From: Syntrophaceae bacterium
GTDB lineage: Bacteria > Desulfobacterota > Syntrophia > Syntrophales > PHBD01
Assembly: GCA_013177825.1 (NCBI GenBank)
Contig: JABLXX010000001.1
Location: 144,936-208,935, forward strand
Length of the DNA stretch: 64,000 nt
Reading direction: 5' to 3'
The position numbers were made by a program, and so were the translations under genes. This document shows positions 43,157 to 52,471 of this stretch, in pieces. Numbering within the stretch: position 1 is the stretch's first letter; each line of letters opens with the position of its first letter. The notes under the pieces are model-generated. The model worked only from the letters and a program-made list of their open reading frames with translations. It was not told where the DNA came from and searched no databases.

Positions 43157-43606
43157 TGTGCTTACCTCCTGACAAATGAATCGTTAGTACGTTAATATAA
43201 TGGACAGCAATTACCGTGCCCGAGTTCTGCACGGTTTTTGCCGATTGTGGCATTAGAATGTCATATCGGCATATGGATAGCGCCAGTCCTTCGTTCATTG
43301 GAATGCTGCATGAATCGATATTGCATTTAGCTGATACTATTTGGAGATTCGCTCTGAGTGAGTGCCGGGTGAAGTCCAGCCTTCCATCTACTTCCTGCCA
43401 TTACACGAAAGGCGCGTATACTCCGGGATCGACCTTGACTAAGGGGCATTGTTCATTTATAAAGCTTGAAATTTCCATAGGAAGTATCCAAGGGAGTCAT
43501 TATTCGGCCAGTTTCATTGTAACCGGTTGAATCCAACGGGGAATGTCTGGCAACAAACTACAGGGAACGCGCAAAAGATGCCGCTTGAGAAAAAGGGAGG
43601 TCGGTC
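43157..43606. other. Intergenic region with a terminator-like hairpin
   Basis: No gene is supported. On the plus strand CCGTGC (43214-43219) pairs with GCACGG (43229-43234) and is followed by TTTTT, a terminator form, but no plus-strand gene ends before it. A perfect TATAAT lies at 43196-43201 with no good -35 box. The promoter of the minus-strand serine-rich gene must also lie here. Confidence 0.4.
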
Positions 43607-43861
43607 ATGAAAAAAGCCGGTACGAAGAAATCTTCCAAGGTTGCCGAGAGTCTGATTTCCATCAAGACGGTGGATGGTTCCCTGCTTCGGGGAAAGATCA
43701 ACCTGGGTGATGAAAAGAGGGTGTCGGATATCTTTGCCAAGTCGAAAAATCCATTTGTCGTCCTTTACGACGTAACAACCCAGAGCGCTGAGAGCAAGGT
43801 CATGATCATCAACAAAGACCACATCGTATGGGCCGAACCGGAAGAGGAAGCAGCCTGCTGA
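43607..43861 (+). CDS. Small DUF6812-like protein
   Basis: An 84-residue protein with AAAGGGAGG before the ATG. It has a basic start (KKAGTKKSSK), then a beta-barrel-like core (ISIKTVDGSLLRGKINLGDE, FVVLYDVTT, KVMIINKDHIVW) that resembles the small DUF6812 domain found beside regulatory genes. It is followed after 84 bp by the ferredoxin-like gene. Nucleic-acid or ligand binding is possible. Confidence 0.6.
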   Translation: MKKAGTKKSSKVAESLISIKTVDGSLLRGKINLGDEKRVSDIFAKSKNPFVVLYDVTTQSAESKVMIINKDHIVWAEPEEEAAC

Positions 43862-43945
43862 TTCTGTGACCGGAAAGGTGTCCATCGTGACGGACACCCG
43901 ATTTCCGGAGAAAACCAGGACAACCGGGGGAGGGGAGGAAACGGA

Positions 43946-44941
43946 ATGCCTGACGGGGATGTCTACCGGGAACTGTCGAAGAAGGTCGGAGCGGAGCACT
44001 CCCACATTGTTCCCCTCATCTGGAAGGCCGTCTGTTCCGAGGATGAGGCCCGCCTGGTTAATTCTCTGCCGGCAGAGGCGGAGGAACTCGCGAAACGGTT
44101 CGATAAAACGCGCCCGGAAATGGATAACATCCTCCATTCTCTATTCCTAAAGGGACTCGTCTTCGAGGCCTTCAAAGACGGCCGGCCAATCTATCGCATG
44201 CCGCGGCACATCATCCAGTTTCACGATGCCTCGACCCTCTGGCCGGAAGCGCCGAGTGAACTGCTCGATCTCTGGCGCCGCTATACGGAGGAAGAGTATC
44301 CGCAGGTGCCGGCTCTACTTAAGGCAATCCAGGCCCCCCCGTTCTTCAGGGTGATCCCCATACAGGAGAAGATCGAACCCGAGAGCCATGTCCTTTCTTA
44401 CGAGGATGCCGGCCGGATCGTTGAAAGTGCTGAACTGCTTGCAGTTACGAAGTGCCCGTGTCGGATGATCATGCGCAAGTGTGACAAGCCGCTGGAGGTA
44501 TGTCTCCAGATGAACCGTGGGGCTGAATACGCCATCAAGCGTGGAACAGGCCGACGGGTCGATGTCGCAGAAGCGATGGCCATCCTCCGCAGCGCCGAGG
44601 AAGCCGGGCTGGTTCACCTGACCGAAAACAAGGCCGGCATTGGAACGGTGATCTGCAACTGCTGCCGATGCTGCTGTGTCGGCCTGCCCTACGCCCGAAA
44701 AGCGGAGACAAACAGCCTGCTTGTTCCCAGCCGATACCGGGCTGTTGTCGAGGCGTCGTCGTGCACGGGGTGTGGGATCTGTGTGGATGAATGTCCCATG
44801 GATGCCATATCCATGGATCCGGAAGACCTGGCAGCTATAAATAAGGACATTTGCATCGGATGCGGCGTCTGCGGCCATTTCTGCCCGACCGGGGCAATCG
44901 GCCTGACGGTCGCACGTGATCGGGACTTTATCCCTTCTTAG
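43946..44941 (+). CDS. 4Fe-4S ferredoxin-like protein with an extra cysteine cluster
   Basis: A 331-residue protein. The N-terminal 110 residues look like a winged-helix/helical module (ELAKRFDKTRPEMDNILHSL). The middle has CPCRMIMRKCDKPLEVC (about 170-186) and a dense ICNCCRCCC motif (about 235-243), likely binding one cluster. The C-terminus is a standard two-cluster ferredoxin: CTGCGICVDECPMDA (about 272) and CIGCGVCGHFCPTGA (about 305). Proteins like this are common in sulfate reducers and syntrophs and carry electrons between low-potential partners. Its stop is 7 bp before the TrpF-like gene. Confidence 0.85.
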   Translation: MPDGDVYRELSKKVGAEHSHIVPLIWKAVCSEDEARLVNSLPAEAEELAKRFDKTRPEMDNILHSLFLKGLVFEAFKDGRPIYRMPRHIIQFHDASTLWPEAPSELLDLWRRYTEEEYPQVPALLKAIQAPPFFRVIPIQEKIEPESHVLSYEDAGRIVESAELLAVTKCPCRMIMRKCDKPLEVCLQMNRGAEYAIKRGTGRRVDVAEAMAILRSAEEAGLVHLTENKAGIGTVICNCCRCCCVGLPYARKAETNSLLVPSRYRAVVEASSCTGCGICVDECPMDAISMDPEDLAAINKDICIGCGVCGHFCPTGAIGLTVARDRDFIPS

Positions 44942-44948
44942 CTTCCGG

Positions 44949-45740
44949 ATGAAAAAAATCCTCGTCCAGATCTACGAAGTTCAGGAGCCCCGGGAGGCTG
45001 GACCGCTTATCGAAATGGGCGTCGATCACATCGGCGGCGTGATCGTCTCCCGCGAACAGTGGAAACAACCCCTTCTCCGGGAGTCCATCGAGCTGCTCAA
45101 TCATTCCACATCGAAAAGCACCCTGATTCCGCTGCTTACGGACACGGAAGAGGTCCTTCGGGCTCTTGAATATTACAGACCCGGCTTGGTCCATTTCTGC
45201 GACGAGATTCCTCTCCGGGACGGTGACGGCATGGAGAAAGCATGTGAACGGTTTGCCCGGTTACACGACCGAGTGCGGCTGGAGTTTCCCGACATCGCGA
45301 TCATTCGCTCCATCCCCGTTCCGGAGGCGCACCTTTCGGATGTATTGGAGGCCGGGCGAGCGGTTCTTCGGATTGCTCGCCTCATCGAGGATTCCTGTGA
45401 TTATTTCATGACCGATACGGTTATGGGCTGGTCAACCGGAGCATCCTCCGGTTCACAGCCTGTGGAAGGATTCGTCGGAATCACTGGCCACTGCTGTCAC
45501 TGGGGGATCGCCTCTTCGCTCTGTCGTCAATCGCGGATTCCGGTGATTCTTGCCGGCGGTATTTCGCCTGACAATGTACGGGAGGCCGTTCTTTCTGTTC
45601 GTCCCGCAGGAGTAGACAGCTGTACACAGACCAATCTGGTGGATGATCGAGGAATCCCGATCCGTTTTCGGAAGAATCCGGCCAAAGTCCGCCTCCTCCT
45701 GGAAGAAGTCCGCAATGCCGAATCTGTTTTGGGGTGGTGA
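44949..45740 (+). CDS. TrpF-like TIM-barrel protein lacking the usual catalytic Cys
   Basis: A 263-residue protein from the ATG at 44949, 7 bp after the ferredoxin gene, so the two form one operon. The phosphate-binding end resembles phosphoribosylanthranilate isomerase: IPVILAGGISPDNVREAVLS (about 200) and PAGVDSCTQTNL. The N-terminal K-I-C-G-I-T motif with the general base Cys is missing; the protein starts KKILVQIYEVQEPREAG. No other trp gene is nearby. It probably has another reaction in an anaerobic pathway together with the ferredoxin. Confidence 0.7.
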   Translation: MKKILVQIYEVQEPREAGPLIEMGVDHIGGVIVSREQWKQPLLRESIELLNHSTSKSTLIPLLTDTEEVLRALEYYRPGLVHFCDEIPLRDGDGMEKACERFARLHDRVRLEFPDIAIIRSIPVPEAHLSDVLEAGRAVLRIARLIEDSCDYFMTDTVMGWSTGASSGSQPVEGFVGITGHCCHWGIASSLCRQSRIPVILAGGISPDNVREAVLSVRPAGVDSCTQTNLVDDRGIPIRFRKNPAKVRLLLEEVRNAESVLGW

Positions 45741-45955
45741 ATCCGGGCAGGTGGCTTCATGCCATTTACCATAATGGTTCCAAACCGATGCATTCCATAA
45801 GGAGCAGGTCCGGTATGTTCGTCGTGCAATTGCGTTCCTTGAATCCGCTTGCATTCAGTCTCCCCGTCGGATAGCCTACGATACTTTCGTCCGAATGAAG
45901 GACGAAACCGGACGGACGGCAAGATTTTTGCGAACATTCCTGAGGTGTCGATGAG

Positions 45956-46480
45956 ATGATGGAAAGGGAAGGGGCCAGAAAGCTTCCAAACGTAGAAAAC
46001 CACAACTGCTTTGGATGCGGACCGGCGAACGAGCACGGTCTCAGGATGCAATTTTACAGCGATGATGCATCCATCATTTCCTGGGTAACGGTCCCGGAGC
46101 ACCTGTGCGGCTGGAGCAATCTGGTCCATGGAGGCGTTATATCCACGCTCCTCGATGAAATCATGGGCAGATCAGTGATTTACATGCTCAGGATGTTGGG
46201 GCTGACCCGCTCGATGTCCCTCGATTTCCTCCGGCCGGTGTTTATTGGAACGGAGATCAAGGTACAGGGCCGCATCCTGGAAGTGAGGAACGGACGGGAA
46301 GCCACCGTCGAAGGGATTATCACCAATGGAGGAGGCGAGGTCTGCGCAAGAGCCACGGGAACATTCGCGCTCTTTTCACCCGAAAAGATCCGCAAACTGG
46401 GAATTGCCGCGGATGACGTACTGGAGTGGTTCGAGCATCACATTCTGAATGGCGTAACTTCCGGGCAGAGGTTTTCGTGA
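45956..46480 (+). CDS. PaaI-type hotdog thioesterase
   Basis: A 174-residue protein with the hotdog fold of the PaaI/4HBT group: CFGCGPANEHGLRMQFY near residue 20 and the active-site helix LVHGGVISTLLDEIMGRS near residue 57, followed by strands SLDFLRPVFIGTEIKVQGRI. It would cleave acyl- or aryl-CoA thioesters in the cytoplasm. There are two tandem ATG codons; either may start. The 215 bp upstream hold no other gene. Confidence 0.85.
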   Translation: MMEREGARKLPNVENHNCFGCGPANEHGLRMQFYSDDASIISWVTVPEHLCGWSNLVHGGVISTLLDEIMGRSVIYMLRMLGLTRSMSLDFLRPVFIGTEIKVQGRILEVRNGREATVEGIITNGGGEVCARATGTFALFSPEKIRKLGIAADDVLEWFEHHILNGVTSGQRFS

Positions 46481-46507
46481 CCGGACGAACTCTGTCCGTG
46501 TGTACCC

Positions 46508-46536
46508 TTGGCAGGAAGCTTCGTAACCCATATATT
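46508..46536 (+). promoter_or_regulatory. Candidate promoter of the exopolysaccharide operon
   Basis: TTGGCA (46508-46513) and TATATT (46531-46536) are separated by 17 bp, leaving a 200-bp leader before the first gene at 46736. The same stretch (TTGGCAGG with TTCGT after four bases) partly resembles a sigma-54 site but lacks the GC of the -12 element. Confidence 0.5.
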
Positions 46537-46735
46537 GTACAGAAAGTAGCTGACATATCGTCGATGTTCCGTCGGATCGAAGCGGCTGATCATATCGGCC
46601 CCGGTAAAGATTGATTGAAAGGGATTGTTTTTGCCGAACCGATCGATCTCGAGTATGAAATCCCACACTGCACGAAGAACGTCTCGGCCATACCTATCAG
46701 ACATAATCATGTAATTCTGAGAGAGAGAACGGGTC

Positions 46736-49156
46736 ATGACAACGGAAGAATTAGGATATTATGCCCTGAAGAAGGGGGACTTTCAGGAAGCCATCAACAT
46801 TTTTCGTCGCGCCCTTCAGGAGCGTCCTGTTGCAGACGCGTGGCTCGGCTTGGGAAAGGCATATATCGGTCTTGAAGAACCTCTGACGGCACGATGGGCG
46901 TTATACAAGGGATTGGCTTTGGACTCGTCACACAAAGCACTTCAGGAGACCACGGCAGACCTGGAAAAATCGCTTGAACAAGGCAAGAGACAGCCGAATG
47001 CGGTGCAACGCAGGTCCCGTTTCCGGGCGCTTCGGGATTATATTGAAATTCTTGATAGGGGTTCATGGAAACCCTTCTTTATTAAAGGCATTAATCTTGG
47101 CCTTGGCATGCCCGGTTACTTCCCGGGAGAATACGCCATTCAAAAAGGGACCTATCTCAAATGGTTTAACTTGATGCATCAAGCTGGATTCAATGCGTTG
47201 CGCGTCTACACGCTCCATCCGCCTTCCTGCTACGAAGCCCTGTATGAGATAAACAGGTCGGGGAAAAGATTGTATCTTTTTCAAGGCATCTGGAATGAAC
47301 TTCCTACGGACCACGATTTCTCATCGCCTTTATACATCGACACGGTCATGACCTCCATAAGGATGGTTATCGACGCCATATATGGAAACATTCAGTTGCC
47401 GGAACGGCCGGGATTACCACATGGGAAGTACCAGGTAGACATTTCACATCTCATTGCAGGCTTTATCTTTGGCAGAGAAACGGAATCTTGCGCCGTCAAA
47501 GCATTCAATGATCAGAAAAAACGGGAGGAACGTGATTTCTCGGGTAACTTCCTGAGAATGACCAAGGGAACCCCGTTTGAAATCTGGGTTGCACAGATGT
47601 GTGATACCATCCAGACATATGAGTCTGAGCGATATGGCATGACTCATCCTGTTGCCATGACGAATTGGCCTACCCTCGATCCTCTCGTCCATCAGTCCGA
47701 ATCCAATAAAATTGACGAACTTCTCATTTTCGAAGGCCGCAAGGAAGAAGTTAAGGACTGTTCTGGCTATCTTGCCATGGAAGAAGATCAAGAAACCCTT
47801 GATCTTGCAAAAATATCCGTGAAAAAAGGGGCGGGGTTTTTCGCATCCTATCACCCGTACCCTTACTACCCCGATTTTATGGTGAATGACTTCCTCAAGG
47901 AAAAAGATACATATGCCGCATACCTGAAAAGACTGAAGGAACACCATGGCAGACAGCCGATTATGATCTCCGAATTCGGCGTTCCTTCGAGCCGTGAAGC
48001 GGCACACTGGCATCGTGATGGATGGAATCACGGAGGTCATTCAGAGGGGAGGAAAGGCGAGCTTGATGCGCTTCTGTTTCGAAACATCTTTGACACGAAA
48101 CTGGCGGGAGGGCTGCTTTTTGTCTGGACCGATGAATGGTTTAAAAAGAATTGGATTTTTCTCGATTTTTATAATCCCGCGGAAAATAAAGCGAATTGGT
48201 ACAACCTGCAGGATCCGGAAGAGAACTACGGATTGATTGGTCTCTATCCTGGCTACCCGAAACCACTCGTTTCATTGTCGGGGAACCTCTCCGAGTGGTC
48301 GACGGCAAGAGTTCTCTATAACAAGACGGATGATCGCATGCATTTTAAATTCGGTGACAATGGAGATGAGACACGTCATCTAAAAAAACTTTCCGTTCAG
48401 CATGATGAAGGATTTCTTTATGTCATGCTGGAAACTGCGCAACCGATCAACTTTGAAAAAAGTCATTATGTTTTTGGCATTGATACTTGTACTCCTGATG
48501 TTGGAGAGTTCAATATTCCTTTTAATACACAGGTAACCAGTCCTGTAGGACTGAAATTTCTTATTCAACTTTGCGGGAAAGAAAATAGTCGTATCATGGT
48601 GTGCCAGTCGTATGACAAGTACCTAAACTGGAGAAAATATATCTGTCCCGTCGTATCCCGTCAGGGGGCATGGGTCATGATGTTCAACGAGGTTAACAAA
48701 CGCCGCGTGAGCAGGGACGGTAAACAGTATTATCCATCCCATAGTTTCCCAATGAGTGATCTCCACCAGGGCAGCCTTCAGGGAGATAAAGCCTTTCATC
48801 TGGCCGATTTTAATGTAAATGGCTCCATTATCGAAATTCGCATGCCGTGGGGTCTGCTTAACTTCACGGATCCAAGCACTAAAACGGTTCTGTGGCGGAA
48901 TGCGAGGAGTATGACGAGAAAAACCGATGGTATTCGCATCATTGCTGTCTCATACAAACCGAAAGAGGGTTTATTGACAGCTGAAAAAACAGGTCTGAAA
49001 CAAAATATCGCTGATGCTCTCCCGTTTACCCTTGAAGCATCAGTGGTCAAAACATATTCCTGGAACGAGTGGAGTATGCCTTTGTATCACGAACAAGTTA
49101 AGAAGAACTATTGGATCACCCAAAAATTTCTGAAAGAGATTCCTGATTATGTTTAA
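46736..49156 (+). CDS. TPR-fused glycoside-hydrolase-like protein of the exopolysaccharide locus
   Basis: An 806-residue protein without a signal peptide. TPR-like repeats occupy about 1-95 (GYYALKKGDFQEAINIFRRA). A TIM-barrel region follows (about 110-500), beginning WKPFFIKGINLGLGMPGYFP and LMHQAGFNALRVYTLHP. A candidate nucleophile is Glu413 in MISEFGVPSS, with a Trp-rich strand FVWTDEWFKKNWIFL after it. The last 280 residues form a beta-rich domain resembling a CBM9-like module. It is the first gene of the locus and overlaps the deacetylase by 8 bp. A cytoplasmic glycosidase next to a polysaccharide synthase may edit stalled polymer or primers, or act as a glucosyltransferase. Confidence 0.75.
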   Translation: MTTEELGYYALKKGDFQEAINIFRRALQERPVADAWLGLGKAYIGLEEPLTARWALYKGLALDSSHKALQETTADLEKSLEQGKRQPNAVQRRSRFRALRDYIEILDRGSWKPFFIKGINLGLGMPGYFPGEYAIQKGTYLKWFNLMHQAGFNALRVYTLHPPSCYEALYEINRSGKRLYLFQGIWNELPTDHDFSSPLYIDTVMTSIRMVIDAIYGNIQLPERPGLPHGKYQVDISHLIAGFIFGRETESCAVKAFNDQKKREERDFSGNFLRMTKGTPFEIWVAQMCDTIQTYESERYGMTHPVAMTNWPTLDPLVHQSESNKIDELLIFEGRKEEVKDCSGYLAMEEDQETLDLAKISVKKGAGFFASYHPYPYYPDFMVNDFLKEKDTYAAYLKRLKEHHGRQPIMISEFGVPSSREAAHWHRDGWNHGGHSEGRKGELDALLFRNIFDTKLAGGLLFVWTDEWFKKNWIFLDFYNPAENKANWYNLQDPEENYGLIGLYPGYPKPLVSLSGNLSEWSTARVLYNKTDDRMHFKFGDNGDETRHLKKLSVQHDEGFLYVMLETAQPINFEKSHYVFGIDTCTPDVGEFNIPFNTQVTSPVGLKFLIQLCGKENSRIMVCQSYDKYLNWRKYICPVVSRQGAWVMMFNEVNKRRVSRDGKQYYPSHSFPMSDLHQGSLQGDKAFHLADFNVNGSIIEIRMPWGLLNFTDPSTKTVLWRNARSMTRKTDGIRIIAVSYKPKEGLLTAEKTGLKQNIADALPFTLEASVVKTYSWNEWSMPLYHEQVKKNYWITQKFLKEIPDYV

Positions 49157-50003
49157 TTCAGACATTAGCCGACGATATTTTCTCAAGTTCACAGGCATCT
49201 CCATGATGTCGCTGATGACAGCAGCCTGCGCCGATTTCTTGCCCATGGGCAGGCTCATTGAACCAAAATACGCTGCCTCGACAAAAGTTCCTATACTCAT
49301 GTATCATGACATCAGTTACGACAGTCACGATGAATATACGGTTACACCGTCGATGTTTGCCGCGCAGATGGAATGGCTATATTCCAACGGGTACCAGACA
49401 GTCGCATTCTCGGAAATTGACCGCTTGATAAAGGGCGAATTCCGGAAGCCTATTATCATCACTTTTGATGACGGATACGCATCTTATGGCAGTTATGCCT
49501 TTCCGTTTATGCAACGCTACAAATTTAAAGCTACAATCAACGCCATCGGCAATTCAGTGGGCTCTTATGTTACTTATGGTAAAAACAGGCCCGCGCTCAG
49601 TTGGGATGAATATCGCTATTATGTGAACACAGGACTTCTGGAAGTTGGTTGTCATACTTTTGCACTCCACGAATATGGATATCAAAGTAAATGGCGCGAA
49701 TTTGAAGATAAATTACCAGGAGATCTTAAAACATTTCAGAAAATATATACTGAAAAGCTGGGCAAACCGGCACAAGTCATTGCATGGCCGTATGGTTTTT
49801 ATACACCCGGAAGCATCGAGATCGCCAAGCAGGCAGGATTCAAGTATATTCTTGGTTCTGAAAATGCTTTTATGACTTTTCCTTTACAGACTCCCGGTGA
49901 AGCGCCTTTCTCAATTTCCGATCTTCCGGTAATATCCCGAATCGTTATTCTCAAAACAGCCGATATTTCCTCGTTGAGTCGGATACTCGAGAAACAGGCA
50001 TAA
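49149..50003 (+). CDS. PgaB/IcaB-type polysaccharide deacetylase, Tat lipoprotein
   Basis: A 284-residue NodB-fold deacetylase. The N-terminus combines a Tat-like ISRRYFLKFTG with a lipobox-like TAAC (Cys27), so it is probably a Tat-exported lipoprotein. Motifs are PILMYHDISYDS (about 49), ITFDDGYASYG (Asp108, Asp109 at the metal site), CHTFALHEYG (His170 and His175, five apart as in IcaB/PgaB) and the PgaB-like WPYGFYTPGS. These features match enzymes that remove N-acetyl groups from poly-GlcNAc. It overlaps the upstream gene by 8 bp and precedes GH16. No C-terminal hydrolase domain (as in E. coli PgaB) is present. Confidence 0.88.
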   Translation: MFNSDISRRYFLKFTGISMMSLMTAACADFLPMGRLIEPKYAASTKVPILMYHDISYDSHDEYTVTPSMFAAQMEWLYSNGYQTVAFSEIDRLIKGEFRKPIIITFDDGYASYGSYAFPFMQRYKFKATINAIGNSVGSYVTYGKNRPALSWDEYRYYVNTGLLEVGCHTFALHEYGYQSKWREFEDKLPGDLKTFQKIYTEKLGKPAQVIAWPYGFYTPGSIEIAKQAGFKYILGSENAFMTFPLQTPGEAPFSISDLPVISRIVILKTADISSLSRILEKQA

Positions 50004-50058
50004 ATCAATGTTTTCTATTCATTGTTCGATAAGCTATTAAGTACTGTTAAGATATACT

Positions 50059-50934
50059 ATGAAATGGAATCTTTTTTTTCCCACGGTAGCAATATTTCTG
50101 ATTATAACTCTTCTGCTCGGCTGTTCTTTTCTCGAAGATCTTGGAAAGTTGATAAGCTTCAAAAAGGAAAAACATTGGGAGTTAATATGGAGTGATGAGT
50201 TCAATGGAGACAGCATCAACTTGTCAAACTGGAACTTCGATGTGGGAGGAAACGGCTGGGGAAACAAAGAGCTTCAATATTACACAAAAGGCTCAAATGT
50301 CAGGGTGTCGAACGGCAATCTTATTATAGAGGCACGCAATGAAAAGTTCGGTATACATGATTATACTTCTGCACGAATAAAGACTCAAGGGAAACATTCC
50401 TGGCAATATGGAAAGATCGAAGCAAGAATCAAACTTCCTTATGGACAGGGACTATGGCCTGCATTTTGGATGCTGGGAGAGAACATTGAAACCGTAGGCC
50501 ATCCGGATTGCGGGGAAATCGACATAATGGAGATGGTCGGCAGTAATGAGGGCGAAGAAAATGCGACCATATGGAGCAGCCTGCACTGGGCCGATCACGA
50601 AAAAGAAGGATCAAACAAGACAAAAAGCCTGAAATATTCATTTAAGAATAGCGATGGAGATTGGTTCAGCGACGATTATCATATCTTCGGCATTCAGTGG
50701 TCTGCAGATTATATTCAATATTATGTCGATAACCATGTTTTCAAAACAGTAACACTATCCACAAGGAAAAACGACGGCCAGGAGGCGTTCAGAAAACCGT
50801 TCTTTATCATCCTCAATCTTGCGGTCGGCGGAGAGTGGCCCAATTCACCGGACAAAGGTACGGATTGGCCTCAACAGATGGTGGTGGATTGGGTCAGAGT
50901 ATACCAGTCGAGGTCCGATGGCAATGCAAAGTGA
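50059..50934 (+). CDS. GH16 family glycoside hydrolase, lipoprotein
   Basis: A 291-residue enzyme with a lipoprotein signal (lipobox LLLGC, Cys22). The GH16 active site is intact: CGEIDIMEMVG with Glu153 as nucleophile, Asp155 and Glu158. Family landmarks WSDEFNGDSINLSNWNFDVG, GKIEARIKLPYGQGLWPAFW and the closing VVDWVRVYQS are present, most like bacterial beta-1,3-glucanases (laminarinases). Beta-1,3- or mixed-linkage glucans are the usual substrates. Next to a PNAG-type deacetylase this is unusual and hints at a polymer with mixed chemistry, or at a releasing or remodelling enzyme. Confidence 0.88.
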   Translation: MKWNLFFPTVAIFLIITLLLGCSFLEDLGKLISFKKEKHWELIWSDEFNGDSINLSNWNFDVGGNGWGNKELQYYTKGSNVRVSNGNLIIEARNEKFGIHDYTSARIKTQGKHSWQYGKIEARIKLPYGQGLWPAFWMLGENIETVGHPDCGEIDIMEMVGSNEGEENATIWSSLHWADHEKEGSNKTKSLKYSFKNSDGDWFSDDYHIFGIQWSADYIQYYVDNHVFKTVTLSTRKNDGQEAFRKPFFIILNLAVGGEWPNSPDKGTDWPQQMVVDWVRVYQSRSDGNAK

Positions 50935-51205
50935 ATCATGAAGGGGTCCTTGTAACTCGCGATGCGAAAACCGTTTTTCTCTTGATCCTATTGAAATGAT
51001 AGACAGAAGAATTTCATCGAAAGCTACGGCTATAATCACCCGATGACCGTGACGGTTCCAGTTACGGCATTTTGTTCTTCTTTAATGTTATCAAATAGAT
51101 ACCATAACCTTCAAGAAAATTTTCGGCTTTTGAACAAATAGTTAGACAAATAATCCAAGTACTTGTATAAGCACTTTAAAAAAATGCAGAGAGGCGGACG
51201 ACGAA

Positions 51206-52471
51206 ATGAGCGACTTGAGGTTGATCCTGATCGTCTCTATTTTATCTGTATTCTCATTCATTCTTGGCTTCATTATCGCATCAGTTATCCGACGGCTCAG
51301 GAACGAACGACGCTATTCAGCCATAGATCAACTCAGGGATCGGTTCCGAACCAAACTGGCGGAAATCGACTCGATCACGGCGATAGACAGATTCTCGGTT
51401 ACTCAATGGCAATCCGCCGTTCGCGTGGGTTCTGTCGAATGGATCGCTCTCGAAGACGTCATTTTTGAATTTGCCGAACGAAAAGGCCAGAAAGCTTTTG
51501 CCAGAAGGCTATTTACGGCGCTGGGTTATACAAAATATTACCAGGGCAGGCTGTCCCAGCGCTCCCCCATCGATTTATCGGTGGCCGCCGACAAGCTCGG
51601 TCGAATTGGTGATCCGTCTTCCCTGGAACCTCTGAGCAAACTTCTTGATCATCCCAAATCGGAAGTTTCCACTGTTGCATTCCGTGCTCTCTGTCGTCTC
51701 GGGAAGAGAGATGCGCTTCAAAGGCTGCTGAATGCTCTCCCGAAATTGATGAAAAATCAGAATGTATCGTCGAAAACCATCCAGACATCCCTTCTACTGT
51801 TTGAACCTTGGGCCAGTGCAACCCTCATAGAATTTGCAGGCAAAACAGGAGATCCCAAAATTCTTGCTCTGCTCATTGAAACGCTGATCGGGTTCCCGGC
51901 GCACAAAGAAATGTACGATCTGGCCATCAACTTGGTTTCTCACTCAGATCCGGAGGTTCGTGGGAAAGCGCTCCGGCTTTTGGCACGGGAAGAAAATGTA
52001 TCTTTTTCCTGTGATCCGAGCATTCTTCAGCCCCTCCTCTCGGATCCGATCTGGTTTGTCCGTCTTCAGGCTGCGAAAACCATTGGCAGGATAAAGTGCG
52101 GTAATTTCATGGAAATGCTGAAGAAGTTCGCGCTTGACGAAAAGTGGCAGGTTCGGGATTCTGCGGCCTTCGCACTTTCCGAACTTGGTGAAGCGTCCAT
52201 CGATGTTTTCCTTGAACTTATGGAGACACCGGACCGTTACGCGAAGGAAAGCATCTGCGAGGAAATTCAGCGAAGTGGTTATGTGCTGGGACTCATCGGT
52301 TATCTCGAAGACCGTGAAAGCGATAGGAAAGACAAGGCAAAACGAATTCTCCAATTGATGCATCAACTTGGTTTTTCGTCGCCGCTGCGCGATGCAGTAG
52401 AAGCAGAGTCCACTTCCCCTCATGTTCGCAATGAAATCAGCAGCATCTTAAATACTGGCGGTGCCCAATGA
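51206..52471 (+). CDS. Membrane-anchored HEAT-repeat protein
   Basis: A 421-residue protein with one N-terminal membrane helix (about 6-28, LILIVSILSVFSFILGFI) and a cytoplasmic array of HEAT repeats from about residue 110 (DKLGRIGDPSSLEPLSKLLD, then SEVSTVAFRALCRLG, DPEVRGKALRLLAREE, WQVRDSAAFALSELG). HEAT arrays are protein-binding scaffolds. Its last codons overlap the synthase start (ATGA), so it is tightly coupled to the GT2 enzyme. It takes the position that PgaD has in E. coli and may replace it as the synthase partner, or bind a c-di-GMP effector. Confidence 0.85.
   Translation: MSDLRLILIVSILSVFSFILGFIIASVIRRLRNERRYSAIDQLRDRFRTKLAEIDSITAIDRFSVTQWQSAVRVGSVEWIALEDVIFEFAERKGQKAFARRLFTALGYTKYYQGRLSQRSPIDLSVAADKLGRIGDPSSLEPLSKLLDHPKSEVSTVAFRALCRLGKRDALQRLLNALPKLMKNQNVSSKTIQTSLLLFEPWASATLIEFAGKTGDPKILALLIETLIGFPAHKEMYDLAINLVSHSDPEVRGKALRLLAREENVSFSCDPSILQPLLSDPIWFVRLQAAKTIGRIKCGNFMEMLKKFALDEKWQVRDSAAFALSELGEASIDVFLELMETPDRYAKESICEEIQRSGYVLGLIGYLEDRESDRKDKAKRILQLMHQLGFSSPLRDAVEAESTSPHVRNEISSILNTGGAQ

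Noticed and set aside
46508..46524. Sigma-54 promoter for the exopolysaccharide operon
   Set aside because: The -24 GG is present, but the -12 element reads CG instead of GC. A sigma-70 reading with 17-bp spacing fits better.
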